This document shows, one piece after another, positions 1-9,906 of a DNA stretch of 58,446 bases. The stretch is from positions 1-58,446 of the forward strand of contig NZ_QFQZ01000021.1 of the NCBI RefSeq assembly GCF_003243465.1, in the 5' to 3' direction. The notes beneath the pieces were generated by a model that was given only the letters and a program-made list of their open reading frames with translations, was not told the origin of the DNA and did not search any database. The stretch comes from Caulobacter segnis (GTDB taxonomy: Bacteria > Pseudomonadota > Alphaproteobacteria > Caulobacterales > Caulobacteraceae). Numbering within the stretch: the first letter of the stretch is position 1; the number at the start of each line of letters is the position of its first letter. A program made the position numbers and the translations under genes.

Positions 1-231
1 CAAAACCTCCAGGACACGTTCCTGAACAGCGTACGCAAGTCGAAGACGCCGCTCACCATTTTCCTGGTCAATGGCGTGAAGCTGCAGGGCGTGGTCAGCT
101 GGTTCGACAATTTCTGCGTCCTGCTGCGTCGCGATGGCCAGTCGCAACTGGTCTACAAGCACGCCATTTCCACCATCATGCCGGCGCAGCCCGTCCAGCT
201 CTATGAGCCCAGCGCCGACTCCGACGACTGA
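1..231 (+). CDS. hfq: RNA chaperone Hfq (5' end missing)
   Basis: The frame is open from base 1 to a TGA and encodes the last 76 residues of Hfq, a hexameric Sm-like RNA chaperone that pairs small RNAs with mRNAs in the cytoplasm. Visible are the helix and Sm1 region (NLQDTFLNSVRKSKTPLTIFLVNG), the variable loop, and the Sm2 signature YKHAISTIMP. The tail is short and acidic (SADSDD), as in alphaproteobacterial Hfq. Only about six N-terminal residues should lie outside the window. hflX starts five bases after the stop, the classical hfq-hflX arrangement. Confidence 0.97.
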   Translation, partial: QNLQDTFLNSVRKSKTPLTIFLVNGVKLQGVVSWFDNFCVLLRRDGQSQLVYKHAISTIMPAQPVQLYEPSADSDD

Positions 232-236
232 GACGC

Positions 237-1573
<1,337 letters not shown>

Positions 1574-1577
<4 letters not shown>

Positions 1578-2395
1578 TCCTTCGCTTTTTCGGCTGCCTT
1601 GGCCTCGTTCCAGATCGCGTCCATCTCGTCCAGATCCGACTGACCCGGCGTCTTGCCGCGCTGGGCCAACTCGCGCTCGATGAAGGCGAAGCGGCGCGTG
1701 AACTTGGCGTTGGTGGCGCGCAGGGCGTCCTCCGGATCCACATCCAGTTTGCGCGCCAAGTTCGCGCAAACAAACAGGATATCGCCCAGCTCCTCTCGCG
1801 CCTTGGCCACGTCGCCGGCATCGATTTCGACGGCGATCTCGTCGGTCTCCTCGCGAAGCTTGGCGAGGACCTCGGCGGCGGTCGGCCAGTCGAATCCGAC
1901 TCGGGCGGCGCGCTTGGTCAGCTTCACCGCGCGGGTCAGGGCGGGCAGGCCGGCCGGGACGTCGTCGAGGACACCAGTCTTGGCCTTGGCCTGGCGCTCC
2001 TGGGCTTTCAGGGCCTCCCAACCCTCGACCTGGGCCGAGAGGCTTTCATAGGCGTGGTCGCCGAACACATGCGGGTGGCGGCGGATCATCTTGTCCGAGA
2101 TCGCGGCCGCGACGTCGTTGATGTCGAACGCGCCTTGCTCCTGGGCAATTCGCGAATGGAAGACCACCTGCAGCAGCAGGTCGCCCAGTTCCTCCTTCAG
2201 GTCCGACAGATCGCCGCGCTCGATGGCGTCGGCGACCTCGTAGGCTTCCTCGACCGTGTAGGGCGCGATCGTCGCGAAGGTCTGCTCCAGGTCCCACGGG
2301 CAACCGCCATTCGGATCGCGGAGCTTGGCCATGATCTCGACCAGGCGAGCGATGGGGCTTTTGTCTTCACTCGGCGGGGGCGGAGAAGGGGACAT
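1574..2395 (-). CDS. mazG: Nucleoside triphosphate pyrophosphohydrolase MazG
   Basis: 273-residue MazG, which hydrolyses (d)NTPs to NMP and PPi as a house-cleaning and stringent-response enzyme. Two tandem MazG domains are seen. The first holds the catalytic EEAYE...EELGD metal-binding pattern (about residues 45-70) and the family sequence GGCPWDLEQTF near the start. The second holds EETDE...EELGD around residues 175-205. ATG at 2393-2395 was chosen because it gives the usual family length (E. coli 263 aa); a longer frame continues upstream but would overlap the neighbour far more. With this start it overlaps the end of the upstream transporter gene by 29 bases, suggesting translational coupling. 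Confidence 0.92.
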
Positions 2396-3755
2396 GGGAC
2401 TCGGTCTGGGCTGCGGGCGACGCGGTGTTCGCCTCGGTCGAATCTCGCGCCGCGAGCTGGCGCTGAATCTCGGCGAGACGTTCCGCATCCAGCGGATAGC
2501 GCAGCATGATGACCGCGACCAGCACGCCCATGACGGCCGGGACGATGGCATAGAACATCGTCAACGCCGTATCGCCCGCCGCGGTCGGCGTCTTCGGATC
2601 GAACCCCAGCCACGCGAGAACCGGAAACACCCCGATCGCCAGCGCATAGCCCAGCTTCAGGGTCCCGGTGACGATGGCGTAGAGAAGGCCGGTGCGATCG
2701 ACGCCGCTCTCCAGCCGTTCCTCGTCACCGATGTCCGCCATCATCGAGCGGACGAGCATCGGTGCGGCGGTATAGGGCAGGCCCGCCAGCACCAGGACGG
2801 CCATAGCAAGGACGGTGTTGCTGGCCGGGGTTAGAACAGCGGCGACCTGGACCACGGCGTACATCACCCCGCCAACGGCCATGGCCCCGTGCTTGCCGAT
2901 TCGCTTGGCGACGGCCGGCCAGATCGGAGCGCCGGCCAGGGCGGCGATAAAGTAGACGAGCAACAGGATGCCCGACTGCGTCTTGTCGAAATTCTTGATC
3001 CGCTCGAAGAAGAAGATGAACAGCGCGCCGGCGATGCCGGGGGCTACGCCCATCAGCAGGTCGGCGGTCAGCAGCCTGATCACTGACGGCCGTCGCAGCA
3101 GCGCCAGATACTGCTTGATGCCAGCGGCATGGCGGACAGCGGGCGCCGGCGGCTCGCCCACCACGCCCACGGCGAGGATCACGCTGAGCGGCAACAGCGC
3201 GACGATGAACCAGCCCATCGCTTGGATGCCTGCGGTGTGATCGCCGCCGGTCAGCTTGGCGATCAACGGCGGCAGGCAGAGCACCAGGATCATCCCGACC
3301 ACGTTGCCGCTCTGCCACCAACCATAGATGCGAGAGCGCTGCTGATAATCGGTGGAGAGCACGCCGCCCCAGGCCGTGTGAGATAGAACGCACATCGAAT
3401 AGCCGGCATAGGTGACGAGGAGCCAGGCCCAGAGATAGACCGGCGTGACGCCGGGCCTCCCCATGAACAGCGCAAAGGCCCCGATCGCCACCAGGGGGGC
3501 GCCCGCCAGCAGCCAGGGTCGGAAACGGCCAAGGCGCGTCCTTGTCCGGTCCATCATGCCGCCGACGAACGGGTCAAACGCGATGTCGATCAGCCGCACG
3601 ATCAGGAACGCCGCGCCGACCGCAGACAACGAAAGGCCTACCGTGCTGACATAGAACTCGGGAAGGTAGACAACCAGGGGCAAGCCGAGCGCTGAGATCG
3701 GTATGCAAGGGGCCGCGAAGGCCGCCAGGGCCCCGGCTGAACGTCGCTGGGTCAC
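2367..3755 (-). CDS. GPH-family (MelB-like) sugar:cation symporter
   Basis: 462-residue polytopic inner-membrane protein with about 12 hydrophobic segments. It belongs to the glycoside-pentoside-hexuronide family in the major facilitator superfamily: the segment LIVRLIDIAFDPFVGGMMDRTRTRLGRFRPWLL (within residues 52-83) has the Asp-x3-Asp cation site and the D-R-T-R-T-x-x-G-R-x-R-P-W loop of MelB/XylP relatives. The likely role is Na+ or H+-coupled sugar or glycoside uptake; the substrate cannot be read from the sequence. The last residues are polar and rich in Ala, Ser and Glu. It is upstream of and overlaps mazG, an unusual pairing that is probably positional rather than functional. Confidence 0.85.
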   Translation of the reverse strand: MTQRRSAGALAAFAAPCIPISALGLPLVVYLPEFYVSTVGLSLSAVGAAFLIVRLIDIAFDPFVGGMMDRTRTRLGRFRPWLLAGAPLVAIGAFALFMGRPGVTPVYLWAWLLVTYAGYSMCVLSHTAWGGVLSTDYQQRSRIYGWWQSGNVVGMILVLCLPPLIAKLTGGDHTAGIQAMGWFIVALLPLSVILAVGVVGEPPAPAVRHAAGIKQYLALLRRPSVIRLLTADLLMGVAPGIAGALFIFFFERIKNFDKTQSGILLLVYFIAALAGAPIWPAVAKRIGKHGAMAVGGVMYAVVQVAAVLTPASNTVLAMAVLVLAGLPYTAAPMLVRSMMADIGDEERLESGVDRTGLLYAIVTGTLKLGYALAIGVFPVLAWLGFDPKTPTAAGDTALTMFYAIVPAVMGVLVAVIMLRYPLDAERLAEIQRQLAARDSTEANTASPAAQTESHVPFSAPAE

Positions 3756-4055
3756 GCCTTACTCCTCCCCGCGCTGTTGATCGCGCTTCGATGCTCGCCG
3801 CTATGCGGACTAGGCGCCCAATGTGCGGGGATCGGGTGAGAAGCGCCAGAGGTCATGCACTTCAGTACGTCGAAAATCCGCCGTGGACGCGCGACGTTGG
3901 AACCTCAAGACCGCTCAGGCGCTCGCTTTCGCCGTTCCGCTTTGGCTCTTCCTGATCTTCGGCCTTTCATCCAAGGCGCTCGGCGGCGGAGTCGCGCTGG
4001 CGCCGCCGGCCATCTGTCACTTTGCGCTGATTACCCTCAAACGCCTTTCTGGTGC
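3756..4055. other. Intergenic stretch without a convincing gene
   Basis: About 300 bases between the symporter start and the receptor relic. It must contain the symporter promoter (reading leftward). Open frames exist, one with a hydrophobic run on the plus strand near 3910-4030, but none has a recognisable domain or a clear ribosome-binding site, so no gene is called. Confidence 0.4.
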
Positions 4056-4081
4056 GGGCGCGGAGCGCTGGCTCCGCGCCC
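4056..4081 (-). terminator. GC-rich hairpin after the TonB-receptor relic
   Basis: Perfect 11-base inverted repeat GGGCGCGGAGC / GCTCCGCGCCC with a 4-base loop, placed nine bases beyond the relic's stop codon on the minus strand. It has the position and stem strength of an intrinsic terminator, but no U-run follows on either strand, so termination efficiency is uncertain. Confidence 0.5.
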
Positions 4082-4089
4082 CCGCTCTA

Positions 4090-4980
4090 TCAGAAGTCCA
4101 CCGAGAGGCGACCGTAGTAGTAGCCGCCAGAGACGCCGAAGGGCGAGTTGCCGCCGAAGGGGGCGAAGCCGTTGGTGTCGGGGACGGTGTTGCGGTCGGG
4201 ATAGACGTCGAACAGGTTGTTAGCGCCCAAGGCTACGTTGACCCGCTTGCTGGACCGCGTAGCCGACCTTCAGGTCGGTCAGCCACTTGGCGCCGTAATG
4301 CTGGTCGGAGGTCACCACGTTGTTCTGGCTGTCAAAGGCGCCATAGCGGCTTTCGCGAAGGTTCACCCGCCAGCTGTTCTTCGTCCACTCGGAGCCGAGC
4401 AGCAGCTTGGTTCGCGGCGCGGCGACGGTCACAGACCCCGCTGCTGGCGAGCGAACAGCGTCAGACCCAGTCCCGCCAGCTGGGCCGGGTTCGCGGCGAC
4501 GCCGGCGATCCGCGTCTTGTTCCAGTTGAACCCAGGGTGAACCGCGCCCTGCCCAGAGCGCCGAGGTCCCGCGCATAGCCGCCGACCAGATCGACGCCGG
4601 TGGTGTTGGTATCGATGGGGTTGGCGAATTAGCGCACCGACAGGTTGGAAGGCAGGCCATTGCGGACGAGGATCTGGCTGACTCCGGTCCCCGAAAGCAG
4701 GCCGGTCAGGGCGTACGGTCGCGCATTTCGATGCGGTAGCCGTCCAAGGTGATCGACAGGCGAGGCCGCGGGGTGAGCGCCAGGCCGATGCTTTCGTTCG
4801 TCGAGGTTTCCGGCGTCAAGGGCTTGGCGCCAGGGCTTGGCCAAAGGCGGACTCCGGCCGCACCGTCTTGGACTCGACGAAGGTGCAGGCGCCGTTAACG
4901 ATGTTGGCCTGGTTCGATGTCTGGGCGTAGCCCTGCTCTGAAAGCGATGGCGCGCGGAAGCCGTTGCTGAAGAGGGGGCA
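4090..4980 (-). pseudogene. TonB-dependent receptor, 5'-truncated and frameshifted relic
   Basis: The C-terminal third of a TonB-dependent outer-membrane receptor can be followed across several reading frames. Near the right end is NGFRAPSLSEQGYAQT. Then LVRNGLPSNLSVR runs into an in-frame TAA at 4629-4631, where a Tyr codon is expected before FANPIDTNTTGVDLVGGY. Further on, WLTDLKVGYAVQ shifts frame near 4250 into RVNVALGANNLFDVYPDRNT and ends GGYYYGRLSVDF-stop, a classic beta-barrel last strand with terminal Phe. At least two frameshifts and one nonsense change are needed, and the plug and N-terminal half are missing. The gene is dead; its original ligand is unknown. Confidence 0.85.
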
Positions 4981-4989
4981 GAGCTGCAC

Positions 4990-5381
4990 ATCCATGAACA
5001 GCGACTGACGGCAAGAAGCAGGCGCATCAGCGCTCCAGGTCGATCAGTCAGCGACCCACTGCTTTTCCTGGCGGTGGCGCTTTCGCCGGAACATTGCAGA
5101 TGCGTCACCGACCGCAGCGTCGCATGGAGACCGGCGACGCGCGTACGCTGGGAAGATTGCCTGGTGCTGATTGAGCAGCAGTGGTGATGTCACTGACTCT
5201 TGAGGTCGCGACTGTCGGCCTGAACGATTTCAGTGTGAGACCTGACTCCATAAGCCGCGACTGCCTCCAAAATCGCGCAAATAGACTCCGAAATGCGGGA
5301 CTGCTTTAGGGCTTGTGCTGGAGGAGACCTCTCCGGCTAGCTGTCCTGAGATTTTGGAGACCGCCCTGGCCGAGGTTGTCG
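4990..5381. other. Degenerate intergenic DNA with short repeats
   Basis: About 390 bases between the receptor relic and the flavin reductase stop. No coding frame is convincing. It holds three degenerate copies of a roughly 21-base unit beginning GACTC at 5196, 5244 and 5284, and a 10-base inverted repeat CTCCAAAATC (5265-5274) / GATTTTGGAG (5350-5359). This is probably decaying sequence left by the rearrangement that removed the front of the receptor gene. Confidence 0.45.
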
Positions 5382-5882
5382 CTAAAGGAAGCCCCTGTTC
5401 CAGGCCACTAGCGGCCGGGCGGGGGAGAGCGTGCTCTCCTTCGCGGTGACGATCAGGATTGAGTGCGTTCCAGCGTCCGCGACGCTGTCGATCACGCAAT
5501 GCGCGCGAGCCAGCCCGCCGCGATAGGCGGGGGGAGATCCTGGCGACAGGCGCCAGCGTTCAGGCGAGAAGCGTTCCGAGGCGCGGGCGGAGCTGGCATA
5601 GCGCCAGGCTTCGTCTCGGTCGTCGGCGCTCAGCAGGGCCACGCCGCACTCAGTCGCGGTCGCCAAGGCATCATGGCACCTTGCCTCCTTGCGGACGCAG
5701 AATAGGAAGCGGGGCGGATCGACCGAGAGCCCGGTGATCGAGCTGACGAGGAGACCGCGCGGCGTGCCCTCGTCCCAGCACGAGATGATGGCGACGCCGC
5801 CCGCCAAATGGGCCAGGACCTCTTTGAAGTCGGCCTGGACTGGCGCGGCGGACCGCGACGGCGAGGCGGCGTCGTAGGCCAT
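5382..5882 (-). CDS. Flavin reductase-like protein (SsuE/HpaC-type partner)
   Basis: 166-residue protein of the flavin reductase-like domain family. It would reduce FMN with NAD(P)H and hand FMNH2 to a two-component monooxygenase. Typical features are the N-terminal LAHLAGGVAIISCWDEGTPRGLLVSS (residues 25-50), where FMN reductases bind flavin, followed by LSVDPPRFLFCV. It starts three bases after the stop of the SsuD-like monooxygenase, so the two form a component pair. The family is HpaC/DIM6-like rather than classical SsuE, a common substitution in alphaproteobacteria. It is the last gene of the organosulfur operon. Confidence 0.82.
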   Translation of the reverse strand: MAYDAASPSRSAAPVQADFKEVLAHLAGGVAIISCWDEGTPRGLLVSSITGLSVDPPRFLFCVRKEARCHDALATATECGVALLSADDRDEAWRYASSARASERFSPERWRLSPGSPPAYRGGLARAHCVIDSVADAGTHSILIVTAKESTLSPARPLVAWNRGFL

Positions 5883-5885
5883 GGC

Positions 5886-6980
5886 TCAGCTCGCCACAGC
5901 GGTCGGGTTGGCGTCACGCTCGGCGATCAGCTGGCGGACCAGCGGGATCAGATCGCGACCATAGCCGATGGCGTCCTCGACCGGATCGAAGCCTCGGATC
6001 AGGAAGGTCGAGACGCCCAGGTCGTAGTAATCCAGCAGGCTCTCGGCGACCTGCTCGGGCGTGCCGACCAGGCCCGTGGAGTTGCCTTGCGCGCCGGTGA
6101 CGGCGGCGACACCGGTCCAGAGGCGCTTGTCGAGCCGCGAACCCTGAGCGGCGGCGTCGAGTAGGCGCTGCGAGCCGGCGTTGGGCGGGCGATGGCCGCT
6201 GGTCAGCAGGCCGGCCGCTTCGCGCAGGGCCTTGGTGCGCTTGACGATCTCGTCGGCGCGTTTCCAGGCGGCTTCCTCCGTGTCGGCGATGACAGGGCGC
6301 AGCGACAACGAGAACCGAACCTGACGGCCGTGCTTGGCGGCGGCGGCGCGCACGCGGGCGATCGTCTCGCGCACCTGGGCCTGGGTCTCGCCCCACAGCG
6401 CGAAGATGTCGGCGTGCTTGCCGGCCACCGGGATGGCGGCGTCGGACGAGCCGCCGAAATAGATCGGAATGTGCGGCGCCTGCAGCGGCTTCACCGCGCC
6501 AAAGCCCTGGTCGACCTTGTAGTACTGGCCCTCGTAGTCGAACGGCTTGTCGCCCGTCCACTCGGCGCGGACTATGTCCAGGTACTCGCTGGTCCGGGCG
6601 TAGCGTTCGTCCTTGGTCAGATGGTCGCCGTCCTTGGCGAGTTCCTCGTCCGAGCCGCCAGTGATGATGTGCACCGCCACGCGGCCGCCGGTGAAGTGGT
6701 CCAGCGTCGCAAGCTGGCGCGCCGCCAGGGTCGGCTGGGTGAAGCCCGGACGATGGGCGATCATGAAGTTCAGGCGCTTGGTCACCGAGGCGGCGTGCGC
6801 CACGACGAGCTGGCTCTCCGGACCCGTCGAGTGGAAGGCGACCAGCGCGCGGTCGAAGCCGCCTTCCTCGTGAACGCGGGCGGTCTTTTCGACATAGGCC
6901 ACATCGATGGCAGGGCCGGTCGGCGGGTGGATCTCGGAGGCGTGTTGCGTGCCGATGAAACCGATGAATTCGACGCTCAT
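5886..6980 (-). CDS. ssuD: FMNH2-dependent alkanesulfonate monooxygenase-like LLM enzyme
   Basis: 364-residue luciferase-like monooxygenase of the SsuD group, which cleaves the C-S bond of alkanesulfonates using FMNH2 and O2 to give an aldehyde and sulfite. Seen are the N-terminal EFIGFIGTQHASE, the NFMIAHRPGF segment, the HFTGGRVAVHIITGG strand typical of SsuD, and PIYFGGSSDAA. ATG at 6978-6980 was preferred because GGAG lies eight bases upstream; an upstream TTG would add four residues. It is immediately followed by a flavin reductase gene and belongs to the operon with GST, rhodanese and thiol dioxygenase. The exact substrate could be another sulfonate or sulfone. Confidence 0.85.
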   Translation of the reverse strand: MSVEFIGFIGTQHASEIHPPTGPAIDVAYVEKTARVHEEGGFDRALVAFHSTGPESQLVVAHAASVTKRLNFMIAHRPGFTQPTLAARQLATLDHFTGGRVAVHIITGGSDEELAKDGDHLTKDERYARTSEYLDIVRAEWTGDKPFDYEGQYYKVDQGFGAVKPLQAPHIPIYFGGSSDAAIPVAGKHADIFALWGETQAQVRETIARVRAAAAKHGRQVRFSLSLRPVIADTEEAAWKRADEIVKRTKALREAAGLLTSGHRPPNAGSQRLLDAAAQGSRLDKRLWTGVAAVTGAQGNSTGLVGTPEQVAESLLDYYDLGVSTFLIRGFDPVEDAIGYGRDLIPLVRQLIAERDANPTAVAS

Positions 6981-7070
6981 GGCGTTCTCCAATGTGGTTG
7001 GACGGATGTTAGGGCGGGGCTCGCCCGGCGATGAGCGAGGAGTTCTGAGGTGGTTTATGAGCGGGGCTCA

Positions 7071-7709
7071 TCAGGCGGTGACGGGCGCGGCCTCCTTGCG
7101 TAGGGCGCGGACGACCGAGGGGCGCGCGAAGGCGCGGGCCGCCTTGGCGCTCCAGGCCGGATAGAGGGCGGTGTCGATCGACCGGCGCTCCGCCCAACGC
7201 CAGATGACCAGCGCGTAAGCGTCGACTGCGGTGAAGGCGTCGCCCAGCAGCCAGGGGCCAGGGCCTCGCGCGAGGTGTTCGATGTCCGTGAGCGTGCGCG
7301 CGAACCGGGCTTCCCCGGGCGTCGCCAGAGCGGCCTTGGTCGCATCGTCGTCGGCATAGCGCTCGGGGCGGGCGATCTGGGCGAAGGCGACGTGGACGGT
7401 GCTGGCGAACCAACTCATCACCTCGTAGGCCTTGGCCAGTTTCAGGGGATCTGCCAGCGGTAGGAGCTCGCTGTGCGGGTAGCGATGGGCGAGGTAGGTC
7501 AGGATCGCCAGGACCTCGGTCACCGGCTGGCCGTCGACCACCAGGGTCGGCACACGACCGCGCGGATTGACCTTGAGGTAGTCCGGCTTGCGCTGATCGC
7601 CGGCGGCGAGGTCCAGACGATGTCCGACATAGGGGATGTCGAGCTCCTCCAGCGCCACGAGGGGCGCGAGGGACGAGGAGCCAGGCGCGAAATAGAGCTG
7701 CAGGGTCAT
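7071..7709 (-). CDS. Glutathione S-transferase (beta-class-like, Cys replaced by Ser)
   Basis: 212-residue cytosolic GST with an N-terminal thioredoxin-fold domain (residues 1-80; NPRGRVPTL cis-Pro loop, TEVLAILTYLA) and an all-helical C-terminal domain ending near WRWAERRSIDTALYP. The N-terminal motif YFAPGSSSLAPLVALEEL matches beta-class GSTs such as E. coli Gst (KPGACSLASH), but the beta-class Cys10 position is Ser12 here. In this operon it may remove glutathione from an organosulfur conjugate or act on a glutathione persulfide; that role is inference. It lies eight bases downstream of the rhodanese gene and 90 bases upstream of the monooxygenase. Confidence 0.88.
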   Translation of the reverse strand: MTLQLYFAPGSSSLAPLVALEELDIPYVGHRLDLAAGDQRKPDYLKVNPRGRVPTLVVDGQPVTEVLAILTYLAHRYPHSELLPLADPLKLAKAYEVMSWFASTVHVAFAQIARPERYADDDATKAALATPGEARFARTLTDIEHLARGPGPWLLGDAFTAVDAYALVIWRWAERRSIDTALYPAWSAKAARAFARPSVVRALRKEAAPVTA

Positions 7710-7717
7710 CGCCGGCC

Positions 7718-9295
7718 TCAGATCACGTAGAAGCCGTGCGTGCCGTCGCGGGCTAGCTGGTCCACCAGGCCGAACTCCCAGTCGAGATAGGCCTGCATGG
7801 CTTCTGCGGCGTTGTCCGTGCCCTCGTAGGGGCGCTTATAGTTATCCGTCGGGGCGTTGGCGGCGCGGGTCAGACCCGTTTCCAGAGCGCGACCCGCGGC
7901 GATCCAAGCCTCCGTGCCGCCGGCCAGGACTTGGACCGGCCTCTCGGTAAGGGCTTCCAGCTCGGGCGCCGCGAAGGTCGCCAGGGCGCCGTCGGGCGAC
8001 GTCAGGACGATGGTCTTGTTTGGCGGGACCTGGGTCACGGCGACATCGAGCTGGGCGCGGATCGCAAACCAGGCTCCCGGGACGTGGCCCTTGCGGTGAG
8101 CGGGGCTGGGCGCGAGATCGATCATCACGACCGCTTCGTCGGCGATGGCTTGGGCCAGGTCGCGCGGCGAGATGGTCTCGACCTCGGGCAAAGCCGGTAG
8201 GCTGGGCGTCCACGTTCCGCGTTCCAGCGCTTGGCTGAAGCCGCCGTCCAGTACGTAGACCTCCCAGCCTAGCTGGGCGAGCCAGGAGGCGGTCATATCG
8301 GCGCGCGGGCCAAGATCGTCAGCCAGCACGATGCGGCCGCCACGCACGGGCGCGAAGACGTCGGTCTCTTGGACCAGCTGTCCGCCCGGCGCGGAGCGGA
8401 AGCCGGGGATGTGCCCGGTGACGTACTCGTCCGGCGTCCTGACGTCGAAGCGGTAGAGGGTGCGGTCGACGTCTCGCTCCAGGTCTTTCAGGTCTTGGCT
8501 GTCCAGCCGTCGAACGCCGGCGCGGTAAGCGACGTCGCGGGCGCGGGCCCGGGCCTCTTCCAGCGTCTGTTCGCCCACGCTGGGGAACTTGCGGCTCTGG
8601 CCATGCTCGAGCGTCTGCTGGGCCAGGGTCCAGCCGATCGTGCCGTTGCGCAGGGCGAAGACCGGGTTGGGCAACCCGGCGTTCACCAGCGACTGAGCGC
8701 CGATCAAGCTACGGGTGCGGCCGGCGCACTTGACGATGATGGTCGTGGATGGGTCCGGCGCCAATTCCCTGGCGCGCAGCACCAGCTCCGCGCCCGGCGT
8801 GCTGATGCCGCCCGGGATGCTCATGGTGGCGTATTCCTCGAACCGGCGGGCGTCGAGGATCACCTGGTCGGCCTTAGCGTCGATCCGCGCCTTGACCTCC
8901 TGAGCGGGCAGGGACGGGGTGTGACGGCGCGCCTCGACCAGTTCGCCGAACGCCTTGCTGTAGGAATTGACGTCCTGGAAGAGCTCGTAGCCGGCCGCTC
9001 GCCAGCCCGCGAGACCGCCGTGCAGGGCGTGAACGTTCGTGTAGCCCAGCTCCGCCAGCCGCTCGGCCGCTGGGGCCACCAACCCTTCGGCGTCATCGTA
9101 GAGCACGATCTTGGTCGCCTTGCGGGGGACGCGGTCGAGGATCTCGATCTCCAGTCGGCTTAAGGGCAGCTGCGAGGCGAACAACGGGTGGGCCTTGGCG
9201 AACGGGTCTTCCTCGCGCAGGTCCAGGAGGGCGATTTCGCGCCGGGCGATCAAGTCGCGGCGCACCTCGTGCGGCGTGATCAGGGGCAGGGTCAT
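7718..9295 (-). CDS. Four-domain rhodanese-like sulfurtransferase
   Basis: 525 residues built of four consecutive rhodanese modules (about 1-105, 125-230, 265-360 and 375-470), each with the DLRE/DARR/DVRT/DLAP type strand and a terminal G-G-x-x-x-W/A motif. Only module two has a catalytic loop with cysteine (KCAGRTRS, Cys190). The equivalent loops in modules one, three and four read YDDAEG, ADDLGPRA and TSPDGA. Cys190 is the only cysteine in the protein. It likely carries sulfane sulfur released from a thiol or thiosulfonate. Its start overlaps the dioxygenase stop (ATGA), so the two are translationally coupled and probably act in sequence. Confidence 0.9.
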   Translation of the reverse strand: MTLPLITPHEVRRDLIARREIALLDLREEDPFAKAHPLFASQLPLSRLEIEILDRVPRKATKIVLYDDAEGLVAPAAERLAELGYTNVHALHGGLAGWRAAGYELFQDVNSYSKAFGELVEARRHTPSLPAQEVKARIDAKADQVILDARRFEEYATMSIPGGISTPGAELVLRARELAPDPSTTIIVKCAGRTRSLIGAQSLVNAGLPNPVFALRNGTIGWTLAQQTLEHGQSRKFPSVGEQTLEEARARARDVAYRAGVRRLDSQDLKDLERDVDRTLYRFDVRTPDEYVTGHIPGFRSAPGGQLVQETDVFAPVRGGRIVLADDLGPRADMTASWLAQLGWEVYVLDGGFSQALERGTWTPSLPALPEVETISPRDLAQAIADEAVVMIDLAPSPAHRKGHVPGAWFAIRAQLDVAVTQVPPNKTIVLTSPDGALATFAAPELEALTERPVQVLAGGTEAWIAAGRALETGLTRAANAPTDNYKRPYEGTDNAAEAMQAYLDWEFGLVDQLARDGTHGFYVI

Positions 9296-9903
9296 TCGGC
9301 GGCTCCATAGGCCAGGGCGCTGGCGCGATCGAACAGGAGAGGCGGCGGCACGTCGGCGTAGCCGGAGATGAAGGTCTTGGGCTTGCCCTCGGAGTCGTAG
9401 GTCGAGCGCTTCACCGTCCCGATGTCGGCGCCGTAGACGTGGATGCTGATCGAGGTCCGGTCCTCGAAGGCGTTGGCGACGCGGTGGATGTCACCAACGT
9501 TTGGCGACACGGCCTCCACCTGGCCGGGCTCCAGGCGATGAACCGGACCGACGGCGGTCAGCGCGCCGTCCGTCCGGTCATAAGCTTGCGACAGCTCCGC
9601 GCCGCGCAGCACGCCGATCAGGCCCCAGACCGTATGGTCGTGGACCGGCGTGGCTTGCCCCGGTCCCCAGACGAAGCTGACCACCGAGAACCGCCCGGCC
9701 GGATCCCGGTGCAGCAGGTACTGCTGATAGCGCGTGGGATCCGGCAGGCTTTGCGCCTCGGGCAGCCAGTCGTCCTGGGCCACGAGTTCGGCCAGCAACG
9801 CGCCGCCCTCGCGCAGGATGACCGCCTCGTCGCCGGTGCGATCCAGCAGCGCGGAGAGCTCGGCGACGAAGTCGGACAGGCGATGAGGGCGATGCTGGCT
9901 CAT
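9292..9903 (-). CDS. Cysteine dioxygenase-family thiol dioxygenase
   Basis: 203-residue cupin of the cysteine dioxygenase / 3-mercaptopropionate dioxygenase family. It adds O2 to a small thiol to form a sulfinate with non-haem iron held by three histidines. The facial triad is visible: His88 and His90 in TPVHDHTVWG and His140 in GDIHRVAN. The conserved SISIHVYG strand follows. The protein contains no cysteine, so the Cys-Tyr crosslink of mammalian CDO cannot form; that is usual for bacterial members, and the thiol substrate (cysteine, mercaptopropionate or another) cannot be fixed. It lies between the TonB receptor and the rhodanese in the same operon. Confidence 0.86.
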   Translation of the reverse strand: MSQHRPHRLSDFVAELSALLDRTGDEAVILREGGALLAELVAQDDWLPEAQSLPDPTRYQQYLLHRDPAGRFSVVSFVWGPGQATPVHDHTVWGLIGVLRGAELSQAYDRTDGALTAVGPVHRLEPGQVEAVSPNVGDIHRVANAFEDRTSISIHVYGADIGTVKRSTYDSEGKPKTFISGYADVPPPLLFDRASALAYGAAE

Positions 9904-9906
9904 GGA

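Noticed and set aside
3823..4578. Long plus-strand open frame overlapping the receptor relic
   Set aside because: Antisense to the pseudogene; its sequence shows the receptor's own codons read backwards, without a domain or ribosome-binding site.
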